Shown: positions 1 to 10,003, counted from the stretch's first letter. The stretch: DNA of 64,000 nucleotides from G963665815 sp942492065 (GCA_942492065.1 CALODV010000014.1:310001-374000), one strand, 5' to 3'. A program made the numbers and translations. The notes: generated from the letters alone by a model not told the origin.

Positions 1-144
1 ATGTTTTTTTACTGCTCCCGAAGCGGTCGTCCCGAGTCAATCGGGATCGTCCCGACCATGTTTTTTACCGCTCCCGAAGCGGTCGTCCCGAGTCAATCGG
101 GATCGTCCCGACCATTTTTTATACCGCTACCGAAGCGGTCGTCC
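1..144. repeat. Tandem repeat of about 57 bases, two and a half units, each with two hairpins
   Basis: Units run at 1-57, 58-113 and a shortened third at 114-144. Each full unit has a T-rich stretch and then two inverted repeats. The first is ACCGCT/AGCGGT around a short loop (imperfect in unit 1). The second is TCCCGA/TCGGGA around GTCAA, flanked by GGTCG and CGACC. The units are nearly identical, and the array may continue left of the window. There are no unique spacers, so it is not a CRISPR. It could be a REP-like palindromic element; its function is unknown. Confidence 0.8.
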
Positions 145-483
145 ACACAATTTTAATAATGTATATACCTTATTTTCAAAAGATTAATTTTTTTAACATA
201 AACATAGTAATGTATAAAGCATTAATTAGGTGTGAAGATGAATGCGGAATGTTTAAATTTAACAATATTATATAATTTAACTTTTTCGATTGACTTTAAG
301 TTCTGAATATCTGATACAATGAGTGAGAATTTGAACTTACTATATTAAGTAAGAGAAATATGATCATTAAAGGCTCCTAAGTAAATGTGATGAATTATGA
401 CAAAAATAGTTGACAAAATATACTATGCTAATCTACTTAAAAATGAGGTTAATTATTAATAACTTTCATAAAAGGGAGCAAAA
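145..483. other. AT-rich intergenic region upstream of the TIR gene
   Basis: No ORF or RNA was recognised here. A TTGACA at 410-415 could be a -35 element, but no convincing -10 follows at normal spacing. The last bases hold the Shine-Dalgarno AAAGGGAG just before the TIR-protein ATG at 484. Confidence 0.4.
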
Positions 484-3081
484 ATGACAAATGATGCAAA
501 GTTGAATTTATTTATAAGCTATTCTCATTCTGATGAGGAGTATGTTAATGAGTTCATAAAACATCTTAACCCACAAATGAATAATGGATCTATTAACGTT
601 TGGTATGACAGAAATATAACACCGGGGAATAATTTTCAAAAAAAAATTTATGAAAAATTTGAATGTAGCGATATTATCTGTTTGATAATTTCAGCAAATT
701 TTTTATCTTCTCAAGCGTGCTTAGATGAGAGAAAACGTGCTATTTATTTAATGAAAAAAAAATGGATATCAGTAGTTCCAATTATCATTTCTCCATGTGG
801 TTGGTTAGATGATATAGATTTATCCTTGCTCCTAGCTTTACCTACTGATGGAAAACCTATAAACAGTTATTCTGATAAAAATAAAGCATGGAATATAACT
901 TATGAAGGTATTAAACGAGTAATTTATGAACAAAACATTTTTAGGAAATTGCAGTTAACGTCTTCATTTGTTTCTTTTTTGGAGGAGATAGACCTTCTTG
1001 AAAAGGCACATCCTAACAAAGAAAGAGTATTATTAGATGATATTTTCATATATCCTGAACTGGAGGTTTTTAATGATTTAAGTGAGTATGAGGACACACA
1101 TAACTCAGAGATGATAATTAAGAACATACCTGAACTAAAAAGAGTTTTAATTATTGGTGAGAATCAGTCTGGAAAGACAACTTTATGCAAAAGGATGATA
1201 TCTCAATTGCTTAAACTAAACTATGTCCCAATCTATGTTTCCGAAAAGGAGAATTATCACGGGAAGATTGAAAAGATAATATTGAAATCATTTAATTCCC
1301 AGTATGAAAACATACAATTCAGTGATATAAATAGTAACAGGATAGTTATCATATTAGACAATTTTCATATTGCAAATAATAAAGAGAAACATTTATCAGG
1401 ACTTGCAGACTATCAAAACATAATTGCTGTAGTTGATGATATATTCAGTTTAAACTTCAAAGATGATAGCTTAACTAAGGATTTTATGCGGTATAAGATC
1501 AAGGAATTTGATTCATCTCTTCGCTACGAGTTGCTAAAAAAATGGATTTTACTGACAGATAAGAAAGATAAAGTAATTAAACTTGATAATGATTTTTATC
1601 GAAAGATTGATAACAAGACCAACCTAGTGAATACTACTCTTGGAAAAGCTATTGGTGGTGGCATAATGCCATCTTATCCTTTCTATATACTTTCAATTGT
1701 ATGTACCTACGATGCGTTTTCAAAACCTCTTGATCAAGAAATAACATCTCAGGGCTATTGTTATCAAGCTCTTATATATATGTACCTGAGAAAACAGAAA
1801 ATAAAAACTGATGAAATGGATATATACATAAACTTCCTTACAGAGTTGTCATATTATTTTTATAATGTCCAAAAAAGTGAATTATCAGAAGATGAGTTCG
1901 AGATATTCATGAATGACTATAAGAAGTCTTTTAACTTACCATTAGATCAAGAAGTACTAATTGCAAATCTAGTTAACTCTTGTCTTATTGCATATGATAA
2001 TTTTAAAAATTTCTCATTTCGCTATGAGTATTTATACTATTTTTTTGTGGCTAGATATTTAGCTGAGAATTTAAAACCTAAGAAAAATGTTGTAAATAGG
2101 ATAATAAATAATTTACAGAAAGACGAAAATGCTTATATTGCAATATTTATATCTCATCATACTAAAGATGACTATCTCTTAGATGAAATACTACTAAATG
2201 CTTATTGCTTGTTTGATGATTTCAACTCTGCGACACTAAGTAAGAGTGAACTGAAATTTTTTGATGATCAAGTTCAATATGTGACAGATGCATCATTACC
2301 ATCTTCATCAATTACTCCAGAAAAGCTTAGAAAAGACAAACTAAGAAGGGGCGATTATATTGATGATTCAAAGCATTTAATTGATGAAGATCAACATGCA
2401 GAAGTTAAGCTAGAGACTGAAATCAGGAGAAGCTTTAAGACTGTTGAAGTAATGGGACGGATAATAAAAAATAGAGCTGGTTCATTAGAAATACCTAAAT
2501 TGGAAGCCATTTTCGAGGAAGCAATGAAGGTGAATCTGAGAATTATAAATTGGCTTATCGAGTTTATTAAACAAGAGGAAGCTCAAAAAAATATGATTGA
2601 AATAATATCTACAAGGATCAATGAAATTATTGTTGATAAACTTTTGGAGCAAAAACTTGCAGGAAAGAAGGAAAGAATACCTAACAATGAAGAGTTGGAA
2701 AAGATATCAAAGACATTGTTCTGGAACATTAATTTTATTGCTATATATAGCTTGATCAACAAGGCTATCAATTCACTAGGTTCCGACAAACTCAATAAGA
2801 TCATAATGAAAGTATGTGATGTTGTTAATACTCCAGCTTCCTTTATAATTAAACATGGAATTTTAATGTGGTACAGTAAAAATTTGCAGGTTGAGAATAT
2901 AACTAAAGAAATAGAAGAAGGATGTTTTTCAAGAATTGCAGAGAGAATTATGCGATTAATGATTGTTGAATATTCATCAATGCATTTTATAAACTACAAA
3001 GAGAAGCAGAAATTAGAATCTAAACTTAGAATTCCCCACAATAGACTTAACAGAAAGCAGAATCGCATTCAATATAATTAG
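484..3081 (+). CDS. TIR domain-STAND NTPase, probable anti-phage or NLR-like defence protein
   Basis: 865 residues. A TIR domain (about 7-145) opens with LFISYSHSDEEYV and has the SSQACLDE segment. Glu82 sits where the catalytic Glu of NAD-cleaving TIRs lies. A P-loop follows (GENQSGKT, 225-232), with a Walker B-like strand ending in LDN at 291-293. The remaining 500 residues are helical with no recognised repeats and probably act as sensor. In related TIR-STAND proteins the NTPase oligomerises on sensing infection and the TIR depletes NAD+; that is family knowledge, and the trigger here is unknown. The gene stands alone after a clear Shine-Dalgarno, next to the tandem repeat. No transmembrane segment is apparent. 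It might instead have a regulatory role. Confidence 0.85.
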   Translation: MTNDAKLNLFISYSHSDEEYVNEFIKHLNPQMNNGSINVWYDRNITPGNNFQKKIYEKFECSDIICLIISANFLSSQACLDERKRAIYLMKKKWISVVPIIISPCGWLDDIDLSLLLALPTDGKPINSYSDKNKAWNITYEGIKRVIYEQNIFRKLQLTSSFVSFLEEIDLLEKAHPNKERVLLDDIFIYPELEVFNDLSEYEDTHNSEMIIKNIPELKRVLIIGENQSGKTTLCKRMISQLLKLNYVPIYVSEKENYHGKIEKIILKSFNSQYENIQFSDINSNRIVIILDNFHIANNKEKHLSGLADYQNIIAVVDDIFSLNFKDDSLTKDFMRYKIKEFDSSLRYELLKKWILLTDKKDKVIKLDNDFYRKIDNKTNLVNTTLGKAIGGGIMPSYPFYILSIVCTYDAFSKPLDQEITSQGYCYQALIYMYLRKQKIKTDEMDIYINFLTELSYYFYNVQKSELSEDEFEIFMNDYKKSFNLPLDQEVLIANLVNSCLIAYDNFKNFSFRYEYLYYFFVARYLAENLKPKKNVVNRIINNLQKDENAYIAIFISHHTKDDYLLDEILLNAYCLFDDFNSATLSKSELKFFDDQVQYVTDASLPSSSITPEKLRKDKLRRGDYIDDSKHLIDEDQHAEVKLETEIRRSFKTVEVMGRIIKNRAGSLEIPKLEAIFEEAMKVNLRIINWLIEFIKQEEAQKNMIEIISTRINEIIVDKLLEQKLAGKKERIPNNEELEKISKTLFWNINFIAIYSLINKAINSLGSDKLNKIIMKVCDVVNTPASFIIKHGILMWYSKNLQVENITKEIEEGCFSRIAERIMRLMIVEYSSMHFINYKEKQKLESKLRIPHNRLNRKQNRIQYN

Positions 3082-3432
3082 TTCATAAATATGCTTCGTG
3101 AAATTCATGAACTTAATTAGCTACTCATATTCTAAAAATCACTTTCTGTTCAATATGGAACATCTGCACATTTATATCCTCCATAAGGTTTTGACTGCAT
3201 TAAAATACTATTGCCATTTTTCACTTAACCAGTTGTCCATAAAAAAAATGAACTGAACTTTTCCTGTGATAGAAATATAACTAACTATATGGTGCCAATT
3301 AGAATAAGTCTTTTGAGATACACTCAGCAATGAGGAAGATTCTGACGGAACGCTTTGCAAATTAACAACTTGACTGTTTTGTGAATAACGCTTCATAATG
3401 TGTGAAAAGTAATTTTCTTCGGAGGAAAGTAT
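3082..3432. other. Intergenic region, no gene supported
   Basis: An imperfect inverted repeat (GTTCAT...ATGAAC, 3080-3111) follows the TIR gene, but it has no T-tract, so it is a weak terminator candidate at best. A 62-codon minus-strand ORF at 3208-3396 lacks a ribosome-binding site and resembles nothing I know. The plus strand ends with CGGAGGA, the Shine-Dalgarno of the next gene. Confidence 0.4.
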
Positions 3433-4215
3433 ATGCTTAAAACAGTTTTCACATTTCTTTTGCTTTTTAGTATGACTGTGTCACTGTCAGCATTTGCAGG
3501 AGGAGACGGAAGTCAGTATAATCCATATCGAGTCAGCAATATTACTGAGCTGCAGGATGTTAATAATAATTTGGGTGCATATTTCATTCAGATTAATGAT
3601 ATTGATCCTGCAAATATTTATTCAGTCTGGAGACTTGCTCAAAATGCAAATAATTTTGATGATGATGCCGTTATTATGAACAGTTTTGAAGAGTTTGCTC
3701 TTCCTGAGGAAGATGACAGCAGGCAGATAATCATTTCAGTAGATGGTCAATATTGGACTTACCTCAATAATGTTCCGGCAGTTGGTTATTCGGTTTACTC
3801 ATACATCACCCCATCTTTGGTAGATTCTTCAGCTTCTCTTTCTCAAGCAGATTATGAATCTACCTACAGAGTTCTTTATATGTTTCCCAACAGTTATTTG
3901 ACTTCTAATTCCGCATCAGGCTATTCTGTAGATAATATAGCTCCTTATGCAACTGATAATGTTCAGGTGGCAATCAGCAACGAAAGAAACACATTCCTTA
4001 CACTAAGCTGGGATGAGGTTACTGAAGGCGGGTACAATGGTAACAGTTACCCCGAACAGAATGGAATCTGGGACAGAGTCTATGCCGGATCTAATCCGAA
4101 CTTTGACTGTATTCCTGCTAATCTTTTGGCTACTACACAGGACACAAGTTATGATGTTGATATATCGAGAACTGAAAGCAAATACTTCAAGGTTGTAGTC
4201 AGCGATCAGCCATAA
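3433..4215 (+). CDS. Secreted protein with GLUG-type N-terminus, function unknown
   Basis: 260 residues with a signal peptide (about 1-22, ending SAFA). The mature start GGDGSQYNPYRVSNITEL matches the opening of many FCB exported surface proteins (G.G...PY.I.....L) and resembles the mature start of the protein encoded at 4355-6670. After about 40 residues the sequence changes character and the later part (about 175-258) is fibronectin-III-like. No C-terminal sorting domain is present, unlike the two neighbouring secreted proteins, so it may be released or be a rearranged remnant. The Shine-Dalgarno is CGGAGGA and a good terminator follows. No enzymatic motif was seen. Confidence 0.7.
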   Translation: MLKTVFTFLLLFSMTVSLSAFAGGDGSQYNPYRVSNITELQDVNNNLGAYFIQINDIDPANIYSVWRLAQNANNFDDDAVIMNSFEEFALPEEDDSRQIIISVDGQYWTYLNNVPAVGYSVYSYITPSLVDSSASLSQADYESTYRVLYMFPNSYLTSNSASGYSVDNIAPYATDNVQVAISNERNTFLTLSWDEVTEGGYNGNSYPEQNGIWDRVYAGSNPNFDCIPANLLATTQDTSYDVDISRTESKYFKVVVSDQP

Positions 4216-4257
4216 GGGTAATTCAAAAATACATAAGTAAAGCACGAAATATATATT

Positions 4258-4301
4258 AAACGCCATCCAAGAGGCAAAGTCCTTCCGGGTGGTGTTTTTT
4301 T
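4258..4301 (+). terminator. Intrinsic terminator after the GLUG-type secreted protein
   Basis: An 11-bp stem pairs 4258-4268 with 4287-4297, including two G-T pairs, and a T run continues to 4301. It lies 43 bases after the stop, between two convergent genes. Confidence 0.85.
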
Positions 4302-4354
4302 ATCAAAAGAAAAAGCCGAGGAATATTCCCCGGTTAATAGTTCGTAATAGTAAC

Positions 4355-6670
4355 TTATTTTAGCATGAGAGCTTTTTGAGTGTGCTTTGTGAAACCTGCT
4401 TTGAGTTGAATGATATAAGTTCCGGTTGAAGACACTGAGCCATTCTCATCTATTCCATCCCAGATGACTTCATAATGTTTACTTCCGGTCAGCATTCCTT
4501 TATCAAAAGTACGAATTTTTTCACCCCTGATATTGTAGATTGTTATTTCAACATCAGAGTCTTCTTTCAGATAATAGCGGATTGTTGTCTTTGGATTGAA
4601 GGGGTTAGGATATATCGACTGTATACCTGTAACTCCTGTTATAATGGGTATATCCTCTTCGTCATCATCTGCTGAAATTGTGAGTGTAACAGGACCGTAA
4701 AACTGTGTATTACCATTCATTTCGACGGATTCCAGCCAATAATTGTAAGTTTTTCCTTCTAAGACATCGTTATCGATAATCTCATAACTGCTGCCTGTAG
4801 AAGAATTATCAGCAGAGATTATATTTGGCGTGACTGACATAGCCTGCTGCAGATTAAGTTCTTCATTTCTAAGTACATTATAGCCGAGTAAAGAACTTTC
4901 TGAAGCTGTTGACCACTTTATTGATGCAACATCTGACAGAGTCTGTGAAGCTGTGAAAGATGAAAGTTCGACAGGGAGAGTATCATCCCCACCAATATCA
5001 CCGGCAAATTCGACTTCGCCAAGTTCACTGGATCTGGCGGGAGCAGGTAGTGAAAGCCCATTTACATTTACTCTGTAGATATATGTTCCTGACAAGTAAT
5101 TAGAGACTCCAAACGGGACTTCTCTCCATGAAAGAATTTCTGAACCATCACGAGAATATCTATACCAGATTTGAGTGTATTGTAAAGGCATCTGGATATC
5201 GAGATACTGTGCATTCCTGAGAACCTGATCTTCAGAACAATAGAATTTCCAATAAGCACCCAGATTTTGCGGATTAGGGAAATTGCCTTCTACCATTAAA
5301 GGGTTTTCAGAATAAATCGAATAGATAGAAACGTGTGTGACCTCGTCTGCTGCTGGCATAAAACCGACATAGACATCCTGTCCGCCAACACTCGATGCTG
5401 AATATATCTGATCAGGATATGCAACATCCCCTACTACTGTTGGTGTTAGCATACCTTCGTAAGTATCTGAAAGCGGATTTATACTCAAGCCATCCTGCCA
5501 GCCTAAGCGGGGATATTGATTTGCAGAAATCAGCCAGACACCATCAAAGTTCCAGTCCGGATACGACGATTGAAGCTGCATCTGAGCTGTGGGAAGCCCT
5601 TGCGCTCCGGAACTTCCTCCTGAAGTCGTATTACCTGAAGTAGAAGTATCCCAATAGCACATCTCTATAGCACCGCTTCCTTGGAAACCTCCCAGACCTG
5701 AGGGAAGAGCTCCTTCAACTCTACCAACAATACCTCCAACAAATGGACTTGTATCGGCAGTAAAAGGAGGACTTTGAAACCCTGTTCTTATCTGACCTGT
5801 AGCATAGCAGCGAACGACTGCTCCCCTTATGGAACACCCGGCAATGCCTCCCGCTCGTTGTCCACCATAGACATCTCCTGTTGAATAACTGTCAATTGTG
5901 TAACCGTTTTCATTGCAGCCGACAAGACTGCCATATTTAATGTTAAAGTATTCATTATTGTCATCCGGGTTCTGGATTGTATTGGTAGGAAAGCGGCTTT
6001 CGACATCAGCATTAGAATAGCAGTAGCGTATGACAGGTGCTCTACTCCTTTTCTGCGAGTTATTAGCTCCCACTAAACCGCCTGTTGCTCCAAAACCGCG
6101 TACTATAGCTGTTCCGGTAATGTAGCAGTTTTCTATTACAGTCTCGTGACGTGCATTACTTGGGAGCAATGCTCTTCCCACAAGTGATCCTGTTGCCCTG
6201 CCTCCGGTTATAGCTGCATTCAGAATTCCAAGATTCCTTATTACTGCGTCAGCACTTGCTGAGCATTCGATATACCCAAACAAACCAATATTCCCTGGCA
6301 TAGCCTCTACTTCTGCAACTGAGGTGGGCTCACCGCTTCCCGGGTAATTCATATAAAGATTGCTTATTTTATATCCGCCACCATCGTAAATACCGGTGAA
6401 TGTAGTTGTTGAATTTCCGATAGGAGTCCAGCCTTTATTGCTGTTCCATGTTGTTACAGGTGGTGTTGCTGTTGCCAGATTAATATCTGCAGTCTGTAGA
6501 TAATGCTTGTCCCACTCTCCTGAATTCTGACTGATCCAGTATAGATTCTGCCATGTAGAAATAAGATAAGGGCTGGCTTCAGTTCCAAGACCCGAAGGAG
6601 CAACAGCTGTCTGTGAAAATAAAGGTAAAGTCAGAATAAATACTATTATCATGATGACGATTTTGTTCAT
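4355..6670 (-). CDS. Secreted GLUG-repeat surface protein with C-terminal sorting domain
   Basis: 771 residues with an N-terminal signal peptide ending about LFSQTAVA. Residues 25-65 hold the G.GTEASPYLISTWQNL...DINLA opening. About 80-340 contain GLUG-like turns (IGLFGYI, TGSLVGRA, TGGLVGAN, GGIAGCS), suggesting a beta-helix as in adhesin-like proteins. A fibronectin-III-like part follows (about 560-660). The last 90 residues are a FlgD-like/Por sorting domain (YPNPFNPKTTI...IYNIRGEKI...GTYIIQLKAG). Export by a type IX-like route and attachment at the cell surface are inferred from that tail. The Shine-Dalgarno AAGGAGG precedes the ATG. The ligand is unknown. Confidence 0.85.
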   Translation of the reverse strand: MNKIVIMIIVFILTLPLFSQTAVAPSGLGTEASPYLISTWQNLYWISQNSGEWDKHYLQTADINLATATPPVTTWNSNKGWTPIGNSTTTFTGIYDGGGYKISNLYMNYPGSGEPTSVAEVEAMPGNIGLFGYIECSASADAVIRNLGILNAAITGGRATGSLVGRALLPSNARHETVIENCYITGTAIVRGFGATGGLVGANNSQKRSRAPVIRYCYSNADVESRFPTNTIQNPDDNNEYFNIKYGSLVGCNENGYTIDSYSTGDVYGGQRAGGIAGCSIRGAVVRCYATGQIRTGFQSPPFTADTSPFVGGIVGRVEGALPSGLGGFQGSGAIEMCYWDTSTSGNTTSGGSSGAQGLPTAQMQLQSSYPDWNFDGVWLISANQYPRLGWQDGLSINPLSDTYEGMLTPTVVGDVAYPDQIYSASSVGGQDVYVGFMPAADEVTHVSIYSIYSENPLMVEGNFPNPQNLGAYWKFYCSEDQVLRNAQYLDIQMPLQYTQIWYRYSRDGSEILSWREVPFGVSNYLSGTYIYRVNVNGLSLPAPARSSELGEVEFAGDIGGDDTLPVELSSFTASQTLSDVASIKWSTASESSLLGYNVLRNEELNLQQAMSVTPNIISADNSSTGSSYEIIDNDVLEGKTYNYWLESVEMNGNTQFYGPVTLTISADDDEEDIPIITGVTGIQSIYPNPFNPKTTIRYYLKEDSDVEITIYNIRGEKIRTFDKGMLTGSKHYEVIWDGIDENGSVSSTGTYIIQLKAGFTKHTQKALMLK

Positions 6671-6864
6671 GGTTCCTCCTTACCATTAAGGATTACATTG
6701 TAAAATATCAAAGCAAATTCACCAATTATCGAAAATTACTTATCTAAACAGACAAAATGTCTAAACACTTTGATAATGAAAGTGACTAATATCAACTTAA
6801 GGCTATTTCACATGAGTAACTCATACCGATTTCCCAGTATAATGAAGTGAAATATCTTATTTAC

Positions 6865-7281
6865 CTATATTCTTAAAAAATAAAGTCTGATCTGAGCAGT
6901 GTCAAATTTGTTTAAGATTTTCTTAATTTCAGTTGAATATGATGGGCGCAAAACAATATCAGACGTTTTCTCTCTCATGCGAAAAAAATCCAAAATACTC
7001 GCTGATTCAATAATATAACGTTTACTGATAGGTTGATTGTTCAATATTGATAATGCAAATCCAAGAAATCTGTTAAAAATGACAGATGTATCAATTGCAT
7101 ATACAATTTCATAATTTTTTTCAGTAACTTTTGAATCAGCTTCTAAGCATTCAAGGTTATATTTCGTTAGCCAAACAAAGAAATCAAAATTACATATTTT
7201 TTTACACAGATTTTCGAAAACCGGATAATACTGGTTCAAAAATTGCTTATATAAAAATATTTTCAAAAAACTTATAGCCAA
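6865..7281 (-). CDS. Hypothetical protein, weakly supported
   Basis: 138 codons opening with TTG and no visible Shine-Dalgarno. The protein is hydrophobic at its start (MAISFLKIFLYKQF) and mixed afterwards, with no recognised family. It is divergent from the gene at 7315, only 33 bases away. The next in-frame ATG is far inside (MREKTSD). Length and composition allow a real gene, but the start and the absence of upstream signals leave room for a chance ORF or decayed remnant. Confidence 0.35.
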   Translation of the reverse strand: MAISFLKIFLYKQFLNQYYPVFENLCKKICNFDFFVWLTKYNLECLEADSKVTEKNYEIVYAIDTSVIFNRFLGFALSILNNQPISKRYIIESASILDFFRMREKTSDIVLRPSYSTEIKKILNKFDTAQIRLYFLRI

Positions 7282-7314
7282 GATAGCAAAAAATAAGTAA
7301 TATCAGGAGGAGAA

Positions 7315-9939
7315 ATGCGAAACAGCAAAGGTTTTCTATTATTTATTCTTGGAATGTTATTTTCTATCAATTTATTAAGTTTCACTTGTTCAAGTAATGC
7401 GGATATACTTAGGGAGATGACACTGTCTCTACCTGATGGCATAACTGATTTGTCATACGGGATTATCACAGAAGTTTGCGGTAACAGATTAATTATATCT
7501 TTTTTGAATTACAATAGGGTTTTCATTTATGAAAGATCGGGGTCTGACTGGGTATTACAACAGGAGCTGACAGTTCCAAATTTAGGTATTGATTCTGAGT
7601 TTGGTTATCAGGTAGATATCTCAGACAGTATGGCAGCAGTATGCGACCCTGGAGAAGAGAAAGTCTATGTTTTTCAGCAGCAGAACAGTATCTGGAATTT
7701 GTATCAGATTGTCGATCAACCTGCCGGTTATGCTTCTAGTGCTCCATTTGGAACTTTTGCCATATTAAATGAGAATACTCTTGTTGTTTCCAAAGGGAAT
7801 CCTAGGGGAGGATTTCCTGGGGAGGATTTGACAAATATGTGTTTTTTCTTTAGTAGAACAGATAGTTTATATATACATGAACATATTCTTGATGACTTCA
7901 GGATAGACAGTGGTGACATTGAGGGAAATACAGTATCAATGAACTACATCTACTATTGGTATCTTAGAGATCGTCATGGGGAAGCATGTTATAAAACAAC
8001 TGTTATGGAAAAGGAAAATAATGTTTGGCAGGAAGCAGAAAGTCTGGATTTATTTTCCCGTACATACAGGACTACAAGTAATATTGATAATGGAGAATAT
8101 GTTCAGAAAATAGATGATCAAATAGGCTTACTGGACGTAGATAATATCATATGGCAAACAGGTAGAATAAATGGATCTGTCGATCGTTGGGGAGCAGGGA
8201 ATGTAAATTTTAAATCAGGACTTGTATCTATTGATCAGAGAATTCAGAAAAGAATAGATAATCAGTTGCAAACGTTTGAAAATATCTGCTTAACAAAAGT
8301 ATCAGATAATGGTTTAGTTTTCATATGCCATATTACAGGTGATACTGATGAAACTCTAACTATTGACGAAGATTTTTTGTTTACCGTCAATGGAAATCAA
8401 CTGAGATGTTTTGAATATAATGACAGCTTCGTCGAGTTCTTCTCAGATTCAGTGAATTTACGTCCCGAGGAAGAGGTGCAATTTACAAGCTCCTCAAGAG
8501 GAGCGACCGCTTATGCCTGGGATTTTGATGGTGACGGTGTAATTGACAGTAATGAAGAAAATCCTGTATTTGCATATGACAATGAAGGAGTATACTCTGT
8601 TACTCTGACTATTGATACTCCTGACGGACAGAAGATTGAGACGAAAAATGATTACATTACTGTGAACAGGTATAATTTTGGTTGTACACAATTCCAATAT
8701 AACTCAACTAGAATGTCTTATGTTGATGGCTTATGCTGGGAATATTGGCCAAGTCATCAGTTTTTTTTGACAGAGAACAAGTTTGTGATTGCTTATCCCT
8801 ATACGGTACCTTCAGATTTTGAATATTATATAAGAAATGTTATATATGAGAAAAATCAAAGTGGCTGGACTGCAATTGATTCAATTGGGGGAGGAGCAAT
8901 CAAAATGAATGATACATGGGGATATTGCTTGTCCTGGGGGTCCAACACTTTTCTTAAGTTCGACGAAGGTCAAATTCAAGTATTAGAAGAAAGAGATCAA
9001 TTTCTGGGAATATCTGATGAATATTATATTGCATGTGAGTATAATGGATGGACCTCTTCAGGATTTGATGATTATGATTACATAGAATTTGGTGAATTTA
9101 ACGATTCAGGTCCGGTTTGTATGCAGACTATCAGTGTTCCTTCTGATACCATATTTGTAGGATTCTCAACAATAAATGATGACTATATTTTTTTACATTA
9201 TGACAGGAGTATAAGAATTTTCGAGTTATGCGGAAGTGAATGGCATGAAGTGCAGAGTATTCCAAATATTGAGAAAGATGCTGTAATTAAATCTCATGGA
9301 GAAAATTTACTCGTTAATAATGCAGATTCTCTGGTTTTCTATCAATTAAGCAACAACAATTGGGAAAAGATTTTTTCTATGGTAAATCACGATATATCAG
9401 ATTTTGATAGTCACGATGATTTCGCAGTAATAGGAAAAAGCTCAATAAATACTGTGCAGATGTACAAATTTGAGAATGGAGCTTGGAACCTGATCTACGA
9501 ACTAACTGAAGAAGGAGGTTTTGGTGAAGCAATCAGACTCTCCTCAAACACACTTATGGTATCAGCTCCAACTTTCTATGCTCCCGATAGGGGACAAGTA
9601 TTTTTGTACAACCTTCCTGAGAATTTAACTAAGGGTGATGACTCTGAAATTTCCCCGATGTACAAGATCAATATTGCTAATTACCCTAATCCGTTCAATC
9701 CGACCACAACTATATGTTTCAGTTTACAAATGACTTCAGATGTTGAACTCAATATATATAATATCAAAGGTCAGAAGGTTTGTGAATTGTATAGCGGTAA
9801 AAAGGAATGCGGTCCTGTCAGTATTGTATGGGATGGTTCAGACTCAGACGGAAGATCAGTCGGATCAGGAGTGTACTTTTATAAACTCGATATTGATGGG
9901 GAAAATGCAGCGATTAGAAAGTGTGTAATGCTCAAGTAG
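7315..9939 (+). CDS. Secreted beta-propeller-like protein with PKD domain and C-terminal sorting domain
   Basis: 874 residues. The signal peptide covers about 1-27. Residues 35-370 and 470-770 carry repeats resembling FG-GAP blades (VFIYERSGSDWVLQQEL, FGYQVDISDSMAAV, VYVFQQQNSIWNLYQ). A PKD domain lies at about 379-458 (YAWDFDGDGVIDSNEENPVF...GVYSVTLTID). The C-terminus from about 783 is a YPNPFNPTTTI sorting domain with NIYNIKGQKV and GSGVYFYKLDIDG. The layout suggests a cell-surface binding or structural protein exported like the one at 4355-6670. Shine-Dalgarno CAGGAGGAG and a strong downstream terminator mark a single-gene unit. No catalytic motif was seen. Confidence 0.85.
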   Translation: MRNSKGFLLFILGMLFSINLLSFTCSSNADILREMTLSLPDGITDLSYGIITEVCGNRLIISFLNYNRVFIYERSGSDWVLQQELTVPNLGIDSEFGYQVDISDSMAAVCDPGEEKVYVFQQQNSIWNLYQIVDQPAGYASSAPFGTFAILNENTLVVSKGNPRGGFPGEDLTNMCFFFSRTDSLYIHEHILDDFRIDSGDIEGNTVSMNYIYYWYLRDRHGEACYKTTVMEKENNVWQEAESLDLFSRTYRTTSNIDNGEYVQKIDDQIGLLDVDNIIWQTGRINGSVDRWGAGNVNFKSGLVSIDQRIQKRIDNQLQTFENICLTKVSDNGLVFICHITGDTDETLTIDEDFLFTVNGNQLRCFEYNDSFVEFFSDSVNLRPEEEVQFTSSSRGATAYAWDFDGDGVIDSNEENPVFAYDNEGVYSVTLTIDTPDGQKIETKNDYITVNRYNFGCTQFQYNSTRMSYVDGLCWEYWPSHQFFLTENKFVIAYPYTVPSDFEYYIRNVIYEKNQSGWTAIDSIGGGAIKMNDTWGYCLSWGSNTFLKFDEGQIQVLEERDQFLGISDEYYIACEYNGWTSSGFDDYDYIEFGEFNDSGPVCMQTISVPSDTIFVGFSTINDDYIFLHYDRSIRIFELCGSEWHEVQSIPNIEKDAVIKSHGENLLVNNADSLVFYQLSNNNWEKIFSMVNHDISDFDSHDDFAVIGKSSINTVQMYKFENGAWNLIYELTEEGGFGEAIRLSSNTLMVSAPTFYAPDRGQVFLYNLPENLTKGDDSEISPMYKINIANYPNPFNPTTTICFSLQMTSDVELNIYNIKGQKVCELYSGKKECGPVSIVWDGSDSDGRSVGSGVYFYKLDIDGENAAIRKCVMLK

Positions 9940-9958
9940 CAACACATAAAGTTTAAAG

Positions 9959-9992
9959 CTCGAATTGTATAGCAATTCGAGTCTTTTTTTTT
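9959..9992 (+). terminator. Intrinsic terminator after the PKD/propeller protein
   Basis: A 9-bp perfect stem (CTCGAATTG/CAATTCGAG, 9959-9967 with 9973-9981), a 5-base loop and a T run to 9992. Confidence 0.92.
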
Positions 9993-10003
9993 GGGGACTC
10001 TCT

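Noticed and set aside
1..144. CRISPR-like array
   Set aside because: Units are adjacent and nearly identical with no unique spacers, and no cas gene is in the window.
3208..3396. 62-codon minus-strand ORF after the TIR gene
   Set aside because: It has no ribosome-binding site and no recognisable sequence, and the DNA after it shows stops in every frame rather than a decayed gene.
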